Of a DNA stretch of 64,000 nucleotides, positions 8,673 through 17,644 are shown in pieces (the stretch's first letter is position 1; each line of letters begins with the position of its first letter). The translations under genes were made by a program, and so were the position numbers. The notes under the pieces were generated by a model that worked only from the letters and a program-made list of their open reading frames with translations, ran no database searches and was not told the origin of the DNA. The stretch is from JAICMB01 sp035295125 (GTDB taxonomy: Bacteria; Acidobacteriota; Terriglobia; Bryobacterales; Bryobacteraceae), in contig DATGJP010000062.1 of assembly GCA_035295125.1 (NCBI GenBank), forward strand, positions 20,264 to 84,263, given 5' to 3'.

Positions 8673-8741
8673 AACTGTAATGTGCAAGAACTATTTTGTA
8701 CAGTATAAGCCGTGCTAGCCTGAAGATTACAAGTTCCATCC

Positions 8742-11399
8742 ATGCCGTCGTGTCCCACATGCCAGTCGATGCTCGCCGACGACGCCGTCAGTTGCTCGCG
8801 CTGCGGATCGCAAGTGGGAACGCTCGCCATGAGCCATAGTGATTCCAGTCCCTCGCGGACCCGCCCTGCAGTCGAGGCTGAAGAGGATCGCTTCTTCCCA
8901 GGAACGCTCATCGCCGAGCGGTACCGCATCATCTCGCGTATCGGCCGCGGCGGCATGGGAGAAGTCTACCGCGCCACCGATATCCGCCTGGCACAGACCG
9001 TCGCCCTCAAATTCCTGCCCGAGGCCATGGCTCACGAACCGTCGGCGCTCGCCCGCTTCCACGCCGAGGTGCGCATCGCCCGGCAGGTGACTCATCCCAA
9101 TGTCTGCCGCGTTTACGACATCGGCGAGTATCAGGGCCAGCCCTTCCTCTCGATGGAGTTCGTGGACGGTGAAAACCTCGCTTCCCTTTTGCGTCGCATC
9201 GGCCGGCTCCCCGCGGATAAGGCGGTCGAGATCGCACGGCGGCTCTGCGCCGGTCTCGCGGCGGCGCATAACCAGGGCGTCCTCCATCGCGACCTGAAGC
9301 CCGCCAACATCATGATCGATGGCCGCGGCCAGGTCCTCATCACCGATTTCGGCCTCGCCGGCATTGCCGACGAAATACAAGGCGCGGAGGTACGCAACGG
9401 AACTCCTGCCTACATGGCTCCCGAACAGCTCAACGGCACCGAGGTGTCGATCAAAAGCGACATTTACGCGCTGGGCCTCGTGCTGTACGAGATGTTTACC
9501 GGCAAGCGCGCCTACGAAGCCGAGACGCTCGCCGAACTGAAGAGCAAACGCGCCCAGGCCGATCCAATCAGCATCTCAACCGTCGTTCGCGACATCGATC
9601 CGGCGGTGGAACGCGTCATTGCCACGTGTCTCGATCGCGACCCGCGCAAGCGTCCCTCATCGGCATTGGCCGTCTCCGCGGCACTGCCCGGAGGCGACCT
9701 GCTCGCCGAAGCCCTGGCCGCCGGTGAAACCCCATCGCCCGAAATGGTCGCCGCCGCAGGCTCCCAGGAAGGCATGCGGCCGTTGCCGGCCGTCGCCTGC
9801 GCCGCATTTATCGTCATCGGCTTTCTGACGGTTCTGTGGATCCACTCCGGTTTGAACGTAATCAGCTTCATCGATCTGGAGAAGCCGCCCGAAACACTTG
9901 CCGTCGAAGCCCGCGACCTCGCTCGCCGGCTAGGATTCGAGACCAAACCCAACGACCGGGCCTGGGGGATCGACTATGACTACAGTTATTTCGGGTACGT
10001 AGATAAGCATCGACCCGCGACCGGCCCGCCCATCACCTCAACGCCGTCGCCCATCACGTTCTGGTATCGCGAGAGCCCCGCCATGCTTCTCGCCGATACC
10101 GTATTCGGAACCGGAGTGGTCACCCAAAACACGCCGGAACAAACCACCGTCGGGATGTTGCGTTTGACCCTCGATCCCTACGGCCGGCTGCGCTCGCTCG
10201 AAGCAGTTACACCGCAGTATCTTCCGCAGCCCGCCGCACAGCGGCCGCTCGACGCCGCGTCGCTGTTTGGCGCCGCCGGTCTCGATTTATCCAGCTTCAA
10301 GCCCGCCGATCCGCTGTATCGTCCGCCCACCACCGTCGACACGCGCGCCGCCTGGACAGGACCCTATCCTGGCCGTCAAGACCTCAATGCCCGCGTCGAA
10401 GCCGGCAGTCTGGCCGGCAAACCCGTTTACTTCTTCCTGGCGGGCCCCTGGACTCCAACTCCGCCCACTGGCGAACAACCAAACTCCCGCATGAACCTCG
10501 GCCAGATTCTTCAGATCGCGCTGCAGGTGGTTTCCATAGTCGCGGGAGCCCTGCTCGCATGGCGAAATGTGCGCATGGGTCGGGGGGACCGGCAGGGCGC
10601 CTTCCGCTTAGGCGTCGTAGGCGCGACGCTCACATTCCTGAAATGGGTGTTGACCGCGCACCACGTTTCGGGACAGCTTGAACTAAGCCTGATCGATCAA
10701 GGCCTCGAAGATGCGCTGTACTTCGGCGCACAGCTCTGGATCGCGTATCTTGCCCTCGAACCCTACATCCGCAGACGCTGGCCGAGCACCATCATCACCT
10801 GGAGCCGCCTGTTCACGGGCCGCCGACGCGACCCGCTCGTGGGAAGAGACATCCTGGTCGGCCTGGCTTTCAGCGTGGTCTATAGCATGATCTTCATGCT
10901 CGCATTCCTCTACCTGCAGCAACAGGGTTCCTTGCCGGGTAGCAACGGCTCCATCAGTTCTCTGGTCGGCTATCGGCGAATGCTCGGCGATTTTGTGGGC
11001 CTGGGTGTAAATGCGGTGTGGAGCAGTTTCCGGCTGTTCCTGGTGTTCTTCCTGCTCCGCCTGGTGCTGCGCAAAGATTGGCTGGCAAGCGCTGGCATGA
11101 TGATTCTCTACGGCGCCATCAACGGCCTTCGTTCCGGCGCGCCCTATGTGCTGACGCCGGCGCACGCGCTCATTTATCTGCTGGTGGTTGTGATTCTGCT
11201 GCGCTACGGAATCCTGGCGCTAATGGTTTGCATTATGATGACAAACCTGATGCTGACGGGCGCGTTCTCGACGAATTTCTCGGCCTGGTACGGAGCATCG
11301 TCGGTGCTCGCATTGATCGTAGTGATCGGCGCTACGATCTACGCCTTCCGTATGACCACCTCGGCTCAATCGCTGGTCGGCCGCTGGCTCGAAGCGTAG
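8742..11399 (+). CDS. Zinc-ribbon Ser/Thr protein kinase with polytopic C-terminus
   Basis: An 885-residue Hanks-type kinase. An N-terminal zinc ribbon has Cys 4, 7, 18 and 21. The kinase domain spans about 60-320 with all key residues: glycine loop GRGGMGEV (68-75), K90, E109, HRDLKPAN (D184, N189), DFG 202-204 and APE 226-228, so it should be active. A transmembrane helix follows near 350 (AFIVIGFLTVLWI), then a domain of about 200 residues that is probably outside, then about eight hydrophobic helices to the end. The C-terminal part has no family I can name; it could sense a ligand or be a transporter-like module. It is transcribed divergently from the winged-helix operon and ends in a convergent junction that carries a palindromic repeat. 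Confidence 0.92.
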   Translation: MPSCPTCQSMLADDAVSCSRCGSQVGTLAMSHSDSSPSRTRPAVEAEEDRFFPGTLIAERYRIISRIGRGGMGEVYRATDIRLAQTVALKFLPEAMAHEPSALARFHAEVRIARQVTHPNVCRVYDIGEYQGQPFLSMEFVDGENLASLLRRIGRLPADKAVEIARRLCAGLAAAHNQGVLHRDLKPANIMIDGRGQVLITDFGLAGIADEIQGAEVRNGTPAYMAPEQLNGTEVSIKSDIYALGLVLYEMFTGKRAYEAETLAELKSKRAQADPISISTVVRDIDPAVERVIATCLDRDPRKRPSSALAVSAALPGGDLLAEALAAGETPSPEMVAAAGSQEGMRPLPAVACAAFIVIGFLTVLWIHSGLNVISFIDLEKPPETLAVEARDLARRLGFETKPNDRAWGIDYDYSYFGYVDKHRPATGPPITSTPSPITFWYRESPAMLLADTVFGTGVVTQNTPEQTTVGMLRLTLDPYGRLRSLEAVTPQYLPQPAAQRPLDAASLFGAAGLDLSSFKPADPLYRPPTTVDTRAAWTGPYPGRQDLNARVEAGSLAGKPVYFFLAGPWTPTPPTGEQPNSRMNLGQILQIALQVVSIVAGALLAWRNVRMGRGDRQGAFRLGVVGATLTFLKWVLTAHHVSGQLELSLIDQGLEDALYFGAQLWIAYLALEPYIRRRWPSTIITWSRLFTGRRRDPLVGRDILVGLAFSVVYSMIFMLAFLYLQQQGSLPGSNGSISSLVGYRRMLGDFVGLGVNAVWSSFRLFLVFFLLRLVLRKDWLASAGMMILYGAINGLRSGAPYVLTPAHALIYLLVVVILLRYGILALMVCIMMTNLMLTGAFSTNFSAWYGASSVLALIVVIGATIYAFRMTTSAQSLVGRWLEA

Positions 11400-11457
11400 G
11401 TATTACATAGCCACAGGTCCCGAGCGATTCAGATTGAACTATTTGTATCTGTGTTAC

Positions 11458-11504
11458 CAAAGGCAGGCGAAACCGCCTGCTTCATCCTTCCACAATCTGC
11501 GCAT
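11458..11504 (+). repeat. Dispersed palindromic repeat (B-type) at a convergent junction
   Basis: CCAAAGGCAGGCGAAACC, GCCTGCTTCATCCTTCCACA. The stem is GCAGGCG/CGCCTGC with an AAAC loop. It lies in the 132-bp gap (11400-11531) between the kinase gene and the small exported protein gene, which converge here. I see nothing else in this gap. Confidence 0.85.
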
Positions 11505-11531
11505 GCGAAGTTTTCGACGCCTGAGATGCGA

Positions 11532-11849
11532 TCAGTTTCGCGGCGCCTCGGCCGACGCGCTGGCCTTCTTTGTAGCCTCGTCCATCACCGCACTGCATTC
11601 CGCGCTGACCGGCTGCGGCGTCTTCCCCAGTTGACTCACATGCACGCTGACTGGCTTCCACTTATATCGCCAGACCTGATAAGTGCAGATTTCGAGTTGG
11701 CCGCAATGATTCAACTTCGATCGCAACTCGCGATCTGTATTCGCCGCGTCCGGCCAGAACTCGCCCTGGTTGCGAGAACCGCATTGCGGTTTGGCGGTAT
11801 CCTTGGCAAAGCACAATGCGCACGCCGCGAAAATGATAAACAAACGCAT
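11532..11849 (-). CDS. Small exported protein of unknown function
   Basis: A 105-residue protein starting at ATG 11849, MRLFIIFAACALCFAKD, a signal-peptide-like N-terminus. The mature part has four cysteines (CGS, CGQ, CTY, CSA), which may form disulfides, and ends in an Ala/Ser-rich tail. An open frame runs upstream to 12023, but it would place 58 unrelated residues before the signal peptide and overlap the neighbouring MFS gene, so I reject it. I do not recognise the family. It follows the MFS gene on the same strand after 61 bases and could be the last gene of that operon. Confidence 0.6.
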   Translation of the reverse strand: MRLFIIFAACALCFAKDTAKPQCGSRNQGEFWPDAANTDRELRSKLNHCGQLEICTYQVWRYKWKPVSVHVSQLGKTPQPVSAECSAVMDEATKKASASAEAPRN

Positions 11850-11910
11850 CACACTGCCATTGTGACGGCGCACCGCCCAATGCTCCACAGTTCTGTTAGC
11901 CGGCCTAGTT

Positions 11911-13134
11911 CTACTCGTACTGGGTTTTCGTACTAGGACCAAAGCATCGGTCAGGTAGTAGCCAATAAGTAAGACACGCGGAGAAAGGATGCATGAGTCC
12001 GGCCAACAGGAAGACGGGCGCATAGGAGAAGTGCACTACCAGGTAACCTGTCCCGAGTTGTGCAAGCAACGACCCGAAACTTCCACCGACGCCTGTAAAA
12101 CCGGTCACTGTGCCGACCTCAGAAGACCGGAACATGTCGGCGGGGAGGGTTTGAAGGTTCGCGACCCACAGCGCGTGACCGAAGGTGATGAAACAAGTGG
12201 CGGCTATCGCCAGAGCAGCCGTCGGTACGAAGGGCGCGGCAATCGCCACCGGCATGACCGCCGCTCCAAGCGCCATCACGAATTTCCGGGCACGCGGAAG
12301 CGTCCAGCCCGCGTGCATCAGCCGCCCGGATAACCAGCCGCCAAACAAATACCCGATCCCGCCGAACAGGAAAGGAATCCACGAATACTTGCCCACCATT
12401 GCGAGGTCGAAGCCGCGCTCCTTGCGAAGATACTCAGGCAGCCAGAAGACAACGAAGAAAATCACCGGGTCGGTAAAGAAGCGCGTCAGGATCAGAACCC
12501 AACACCCGCGCGCGGCGGCCAGATTCCACCACGGAGTCACAGCGGCGTGACGCTGCTCTTCCACGTGCGTCGCGGGCGTATAGTAAAACGCGAGCCACGC
12601 CGCGATCCACACCATTCCCGAAACGCCGGTGAAGATGAACGCGTAGCGCCATCCGAAGCGCAACGCGAGCGCGGCGATGACGATGGGGGCGGCCAGCGAA
12701 CCCAGCGACGTACCGGCATTGAACGTACCCATGCCCAGCGCGCGGTGCCGCTCCGGAAACCACTCATTCACGGCTTTCGCCGCGCCGGGCCATGCCCCCG
12801 GCTCCGTGACGCCGAGCAGAAAACGAAAAGCGGCAAGCGACCACTTCCCCTGCGCGAATCCGTGCAGAATCTGCGCCACCGACCACCCGAACATGAAAAC
12901 CGCAAAGCCTACGCGCGTTCCCATCCGATCGAGCAGATAGCCGGAGACGGCGTACATCACGGTATAGGCGAGAAAAAACACCGAAAGGATGTCGGCGTAA
13001 TCCTGCTCGTTCAGCGAAAACTCCCGGCGGATATCGAAGGAGACGATGCCGAGCGCCTGGCGATCGAGATAGTTGACTGCGGCCGCAAAACAGAGCAGCA
13101 GCCCGACCACCCACACCATGCGTGGCAGCTTCAT
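11911..13134 (-). CDS. MFS transporter, hexuronate/anion:cation symporter type
   Basis: A 407-residue carrier of the ACS (ExuT-like) branch of the MFS. The N-terminal helix contains NYLDRQALGIVSFDIRREF, the classic motif of this group. It is followed by LDRMGTRVGF (loop A), LLGVTEPGAWPGAAKAVNEW and FPERHRALGMGTFNAG. Relatives take up hexuronates, galactonate or related organic anions. Its ATG overlaps the stop of the upstream membrane-protein gene as ATGA. The operon starts with a sugar-acid dehydratase, so uptake of a sugar acid is a reasonable inference. About 12 hydrophobic segments can be counted and nothing seems to be missing. Confidence 0.92.
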   Translation of the reverse strand: MKLPRMVWVVGLLLCFAAAVNYLDRQALGIVSFDIRREFSLNEQDYADILSVFFLAYTVMYAVSGYLLDRMGTRVGFAVFMFGWSVAQILHGFAQGKWSLAAFRFLLGVTEPGAWPGAAKAVNEWFPERHRALGMGTFNAGTSLGSLAAPIVIAALALRFGWRYAFIFTGVSGMVWIAAWLAFYYTPATHVEEQRHAAVTPWWNLAAARGCWVLILTRFFTDPVIFFVVFWLPEYLRKERGFDLAMVGKYSWIPFLFGGIGYLFGGWLSGRLMHAGWTLPRARKFVMALGAAVMPVAIAAPFVPTAALAIAATCFITFGHALWVANLQTLPADMFRSSEVGTVTGFTGVGGSFGSLLAQLGTGYLVVHFSYAPVFLLAGLMHPFSACLTYWLLPDRCFGPSTKTQYE

Positions 13135-14807
13135 TTCGTCACGAAGCCGAAGCCCGCGATGGCGATGCCCAGCAGGTTGCCTTGCGCGGCGTGGTACGAC
13201 GGAGCCACCTCGAATCTCACATCCGTTGGTCCGGCAGGCCGCGGAGAAACGCTCCAGTTCACCGTCTGAAGTCCCTTATGATCGAACTCGCTCGTTCCGG
13301 CCTCGACCCCGTCCAGCAGCACTCGCAGACGCGTCCGCTTCACGTGCTCAATCAGTTCGCTGCCGACGTTGACGGTCACTTCAAAGCGACCGGCGTCTTC
13401 AGGACGCAGCAGGCTGGCCGTAGCTACAGGCTGTATCCATCGAAAGGCGCCGTTGTTGCCGTACCATCCTTCGTTCAAATGCCATAGCGGAGCGCGCCAG
13501 TCGAGTTTGATGTACGACGCCGTAGGCCCGGGCGAGGCGTGTACCAGGGGTTCGAGACCGTAGATCGGATGCCAGTTCAGCAGCATTAGCGGCACGGTGT
13601 GCAGAACTCCGGACGAGCCGGTGTCATCCTCGCGCACCAACTGAATCGCGGTTACCGGCGGATGGAGAAGCCGGATCAACCCCGCGACACCCCACGACTC
13701 CAGCGGAGCTTCGTTATAGGCGAAGGCCGCCACCTCGGGATGCGGTTTGACCGCCTTGACAATCGACCCGGCATACATTCGCGCCGCATCGCCGCGCGCC
13801 AGTTCCGCCTTGCGAAGCCAGCGCAGGTTGACGTAGTTCCAGGGCAGCCAGACGGCAAAAAACGCCGCTACCGCGACTTGTGGCGCACGAGCGAATACCG
13901 CGGCCAATGCGATGGCGGCGCCAATTAAAGGCACGTAGGCGTAGGGGCTGAATAAACGACCCGGAAGCAGCAGCAGAGTCGACAGCAGCAGGCAACAGCA
14001 GACCACGCCCCAAAGCACCCGCCGGTCCCGCACCAGGAAGGGCAACGCGAGCAGAACAAACCCGGCGAAGGGCACGAGGAAAAACCGCGAGGAATAGAAC
14101 AGAATGCAGCGCCAGATACTCGTGGGCTCGAAATGCAAAGCCCAATCGCTGGTGTGATCGGTGTTGTGCAGTAGCGCGCTGATCCCCATCCAGACGGAAA
14201 TGGCGAAGAACGGAAGCAGCCGTTTCCAGCGCTTGTTCCGCAACCAGAACTCGTACGCGACCAGCATCACGGGCAACGTAACGGCAAGTTCCTTGGCACG
14301 GTAGGCGAACCAGAACGCGACCAGGGCGAGAATCCAGCGCTCGTAGAGGTACGCGAGCAGGCTTAGCAGGCAAAACGTGCCGCACAGTAAGTCGAAAACG
14401 TACATGGGCTCCCAAAATACGGCGAAAACGGCCATGTGAAAGCCAAAAAAGAGCGCCCCGGCGCACGCAGCGGCAAGCGGCAGTCCGAGCCGCCTCAGCA
14501 CCAGCCACAGCAGGCAGACATTCGCGAGATGAATCGCCTGCAGCACTCCGACGTAGGGAGGGAACCAGAGTCCGAACATGGGCCACGCGAGCTTGTAAAA
14601 CAAGTGGCCGGTGGGCCTGAAGTGCCCAGGATAAAACTCGGGCACAACCAAACCGCGAACGAACTGGCCGTATGCCGTGTCGCGGGTCAGGCTCAGATTG
14701 TCGAGCGAATCGGACTGGAAGTAGTTCTTGTACGCACCGCGATTGGCAATCCAGAAGGCGCTCGCGAAGACCAGAAACAAGGCCGCGAGCAGCTTTTTAT
14801 TCGCCAC
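13131..14807 (-). CDS. GT-C-like polytopic membrane protein
   Basis: 558 residues: about nine to ten hydrophobic helices in the first 360 residues, then a soluble C-terminal domain of about 190 residues. The layout resembles GT-C/PMT-type lipid-linked sugar transferases: an N-terminal helix, a loop with charged residues (YFQSDSLDNLS), then a polytopic core and an external domain. I see no diagnostic catalytic motif, so glycosyl transfer is only a suggestion. The C-terminal part includes beta-rich segments (FEVTVNVGSELIEHVKRTRL, LRVLLDGVEAG) that look carbohydrate-binding-like. It overlaps the dehydratase by 11 bases upstream and the MFS gene by 4 bases downstream. It is therefore cotranscribed with catabolic genes, which is odd for a glycosyltransferase. 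Confidence 0.8.
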   Translation of the reverse strand: MANKKLLAALFLVFASAFWIANRGAYKNYFQSDSLDNLSLTRDTAYGQFVRGLVVPEFYPGHFRPTGHLFYKLAWPMFGLWFPPYVGVLQAIHLANVCLLWLVLRRLGLPLAAACAGALFFGFHMAVFAVFWEPMYVFDLLCGTFCLLSLLAYLYERWILALVAFWFAYRAKELAVTLPVMLVAYEFWLRNKRWKRLLPFFAISVWMGISALLHNTDHTSDWALHFEPTSIWRCILFYSSRFFLVPFAGFVLLALPFLVRDRRVLWGVVCCCLLLSTLLLLPGRLFSPYAYVPLIGAAIALAAVFARAPQVAVAAFFAVWLPWNYVNLRWLRKAELARGDAARMYAGSIVKAVKPHPEVAAFAYNEAPLESWGVAGLIRLLHPPVTAIQLVREDDTGSSGVLHTVPLMLLNWHPIYGLEPLVHASPGPTASYIKLDWRAPLWHLNEGWYGNNGAFRWIQPVATASLLRPEDAGRFEVTVNVGSELIEHVKRTRLRVLLDGVEAGTSEFDHKGLQTVNWSVSPRPAGPTDVRFEVAPSYHAAQGNLLGIAIAGFGFVTK

Positions 14808-16485
14808 TCTTCTGCCTCAGGAAATCGAAGTCGCAACCGAGATTGGCCTGCTCCACGTGGTCCAGGAAAAGCTTGCCATATCCACGTTCGTAGTGCGGCT
14901 TGGGCGGACGAAACGCTTCGAGCCGCCGTTCGATTTCCGCCGCGTCGAGTTTCACGTCGATCCGCCGCGCGCGGGTGTCGAGAGCGATTTCGTCTCCATC
15001 GCGCACGATTGCCAAAGGCCCGCCGATGGCCGATTCGGGCGCAACATGCAGCACCACCGTGCCGAAACTGGTTCCGCTCATCCGCGCATCCGACACCCTC
15101 ACGACATCCTGAATACCGCGCTTCAACAGTTTCGGGGGCATCGGAATCTGCCCCCATTCCGGAAAGCCGGGCGCACCTTTCGGCCCGCTGCACTTCATCA
15201 CCAGCACCGACCGTTCGTCCACCGGCAGATCTTCGCTGTTAATCCGTGCCCGCATCTCGTCGTGGTTCTCGAACACCACCGCGCGGCCGGTATGCTGCAA
15301 CAGTTCGGGTGAGGCGGCGGTCTGCTTAATAACGGCGCCGTCCGGCGCGAGATTGCCGTAGAGGATCGCCGTTCCGCCCTCGGCATGCAGCGGGTCTCCC
15401 AAGGTGCGTATCACTGACGCTTCGTAACATTTCGCATCGGCCACATTTTGCGCGATCGTCGCGCCCGTCACCGTCAGAGCATCGCGGTTCAGCAAGGGCA
15501 GCAATTCCCGCATCATGGCCGGAACACCGCCCGCGGCGAAGAAATCCTCCATGAGCATCTCGCCCGAGGGTTTCACGTTCACCAGATACGGTGTGCGCCG
15601 CGAAACGCGGTCGAAATCATCCAGCGAGAGGGGAATTCCGCCGCGCCCGGCAATGGCGATCAGATGAATCACCGCGTTGGTCGACCCGCCCAGCGCCATC
15701 TGCGCGGTGACGGCATTCTCCAGCGCCTGTCGTGTGATGATGCGCGACGGCCGCAAATCCTCGGCCACCATCCCCACGATTCGCCGGCCGCTACTCTCGG
15801 CAATGGCCAGCCGGCGCGAATCGGGGGCCGGAATCGCCGCGCAGCCGGGAAGCGTCATGCCCATGGCTTCGGCAAGGCTGGTCATGGTGGAGGCGGTCCC
15901 CATCACGGTGCAGTGCCCGGCGCTACGCGCGATGCAGCCCTCCGCTTCCTGCCATTCCTCTTCGCTGAGCTGGCCGGTGCGGAAGAGATCAAAGAGCTTT
16001 CGCCCGTCGGTGCCCGCACCGAGTTTGCGATCCCGCCATTGTCCGCTGAGCATCGGGCCACCGGTGACGACGATCGCGGGAATGTCGGCGCTAAGGGCTC
16101 CCATCAACTGCGCGGGCGTGGTTTTGTCGCACCCGCACAGCAGCACGACGCCATCGATGGGGTTCGCCCGGATGGATTCCTCCACGTCCATTGCCATGAG
16201 GTTGCGAAACATCATGGTGGTCGGACGCATGAACATTTCGCCGAGCGAGATCGTGGGGAACTCCAGGGGAAATCCGCCGGAGGCCCACACGCCGCGCTTC
16301 ACCGCCTCCGCAACCTGCCTCAGGTGGACGTTACAGTTGTTCAGCTCACTCCACGAATTGCAGATGCCGATTACGGGCTTGCCGTCGAAGACGTCGCGGT
16401 TGAAACCTTCCGAACGCAGCCACGCCCGGCGTGCGAAATTGTAGTATTCGCCGCCTTCAAACCACTCCTGGCTTCTCAGCTTCAT
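14797..16485 (-). CDS. IlvD/Edd-family sugar-acid dehydratase (L-arabinonate dehydratase-like)
   Basis: A 562-residue iron-sulfur dehydratase. Cluster cysteines fit the family: C42 in GICNSWSE, C119 in CGCDKTTP and C192 in GHCTVMGTASTM. The active-site region ALGGSTNAVIHL and the late motif VRVSDARMSGTSFGTVVLHV are intact. The C-terminus, HYERGYGKLFLDHVEQANLG followed by CDFDFL, is the form found in aldonate dehydratases (arabinonate, xylonate, galactonate) and not in valine/isoleucine IlvD. The reaction would be dehydration of a pentonate or hexonate to the 2-keto-3-deoxy acid. First gene of an operon with a GT-C-like protein and a hexuronate-type carrier. The exact substrate cannot be read from sequence. 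Confidence 0.92.
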   Translation of the reverse strand: MKLRSQEWFEGGEYYNFARRAWLRSEGFNRDVFDGKPVIGICNSWSELNNCNVHLRQVAEAVKRGVWASGGFPLEFPTISLGEMFMRPTTMMFRNLMAMDVEESIRANPIDGVVLLCGCDKTTPAQLMGALSADIPAIVVTGGPMLSGQWRDRKLGAGTDGRKLFDLFRTGQLSEEEWQEAEGCIARSAGHCTVMGTASTMTSLAEAMGMTLPGCAAIPAPDSRRLAIAESSGRRIVGMVAEDLRPSRIITRQALENAVTAQMALGGSTNAVIHLIAIAGRGGIPLSLDDFDRVSRRTPYLVNVKPSGEMLMEDFFAAGGVPAMMRELLPLLNRDALTVTGATIAQNVADAKCYEASVIRTLGDPLHAEGGTAILYGNLAPDGAVIKQTAASPELLQHTGRAVVFENHDEMRARINSEDLPVDERSVLVMKCSGPKGAPGFPEWGQIPMPPKLLKRGIQDVVRVSDARMSGTSFGTVVLHVAPESAIGGPLAIVRDGDEIALDTRARRIDVKLDAAEIERRLEAFRPPKPHYERGYGKLFLDHVEQANLGCDFDFLRQKSGE

Positions 16486-16593
16486 CGAGGAAAATCTTCA
16501 TGTCCAGTGTACAAAGTTACTTGCAAGTGACGGCAACGGCGTATCTAAATCAACAGAATATGAGTGGGTTGGGAATTGCAAAACAACGAGGCG

Positions 16594-17439
16594 ATGAGTC
16601 GAATCGGGGTTGGATGTGTGGTCGTCGCGGCCGCGTTCGCAGGAGCCGCCCAAAGCGGACAGGGGCAGCCTGATGTGCAGGAGATCATCAGGCGGTCGGT
16701 AGCCGCCACTGAGGAGAATTGGAAGCTGGCGCCCGACTACGCCTTCATGGAGCGTGACATCGAATCGAAAAAGGACCACGGCAAGACGACGAAGACGTAT
16801 GTGGTCCTTATGATCGATGGCTCGCCTTACAACAAATTGACGGCGGTAAACGGGCAACCTCTCTCCAAGGGCGAGGCTGCGGCAGAGGAACAGAAGCTCC
16901 AGGAAGCCATCCAGACGCGCCGGCGGGAATCGTCACGCGAACGAGCCAAGCGGATCGCCAAGTACCAGCGGGAACGCACCTCCGACGAGGCCATGATGAA
17001 GGAGATGACGGAGGCCTTTCAATTCCGCCCCGCCGGCGAAGAAACTTTAAACGGTCATTCCTGCTGGGTTTTTGACGCCACCCCGAAGCCCGGCTATCAG
17101 CCGAAGACGCGCGAAACCAAGGTGCTTCTGGGCATGAAGGGACGCCTCTGGATCGATAAGAGCGAGTACCAGTGGGTGAGGGTGAAGGCCGAGGTGACGC
17201 GCCCGGTTCGGATGTACGGCTTGCTGGCAAGAGTCGGGCCGGGCACACGGTTCGAACTAGACCAGGAGCCGGTTGCGGCAAATCTTTGGCTACCCAGGCA
17301 CTATTCAGTCAATGTCGCTGCGACAGCTTTGGGTTTCTTCAACGAGGACTCGACGGACGATGAGACCTATTGGAATTATCAGCCCGTGAGCCGGCAGATG
17401 GCGATGCAGAGCTCAGGGGGGAAAGGGTCCCCTCAGTAA
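16594..17439 (+). CDS. Exported protein of unknown function (LolA/outer-membrane sorting-like)
   Basis: About 281 residues from ATG 16594, starting MSRIGVGCVVVAAAFAGAAQ, a good signal peptide. The frame is open back to GTG 16564, but that start puts ten polar residues before the signal. A long charged helix is visible around residues 90-140 (AAAEEQKLQEAIQTRRRESS). The later part, FDATPKPGYQPKTRETKVLL then GMKGRLWIDKSEYQWVRVKA, resembles LolA/LolB-like or outer-membrane sorting beta-sheet proteins, in which a modelled lipid-binding barrel is common. I cannot assign a role. The gene stands alone, divergent from the dehydratase operon and convergent with the udg gene. Confidence 0.8.
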   Translation: MSRIGVGCVVVAAAFAGAAQSGQGQPDVQEIIRRSVAATEENWKLAPDYAFMERDIESKKDHGKTTKTYVVLMIDGSPYNKLTAVNGQPLSKGEAAAEEQKLQEAIQTRRRESSRERAKRIAKYQRERTSDEAMMKEMTEAFQFRPAGEETLNGHSCWVFDATPKPGYQPKTRETKVLLGMKGRLWIDKSEYQWVRVKAEVTRPVRMYGLLARVGPGTRFELDQEPVAANLWLPRHYSVNVAATALGFFNEDSTDDETYWNYQPVSRQMAMQSSGGKGSPQ

Positions 17440-17550
17440 TTGTCAGTACCGCAGCCTTGCATGGCAGAAACTTAATCTCTGCGCACTGTTTAGCGGCGCT
17501 TGCCGAGGCTCACGGTGGTGATGGCCAAAAAGTCCACGCGCTGCAGGCTT

Positions 17551-17625
17551 GAAGGGTGAAGCAGCCGGTTTCGCCCTGCGTTGGAGCGCACCGGGCACGC
17601 ACAGGCGAAACCGTCTGGCGCCACC
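17551..17625 (-). repeat. Dispersed palindromic repeat pair (A and B arms) at a convergent junction
   Basis: Read on the minus strand this is an A arm (GGTGGCGCCAGACGGTTTCG and CCTGTGC), a short spacer, then a degenerate B arm (GGGCGAAACC, GGCTGCTTCACCCTTC). It lies in the 205-bp gap 17440-17644 between two converging genes. The A-spacer-B order matches 51275-51349. Nothing else is evident in this gap. Confidence 0.8.
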
Positions 17626-17644
17626 TCCAGTCCCACGACCGTCC

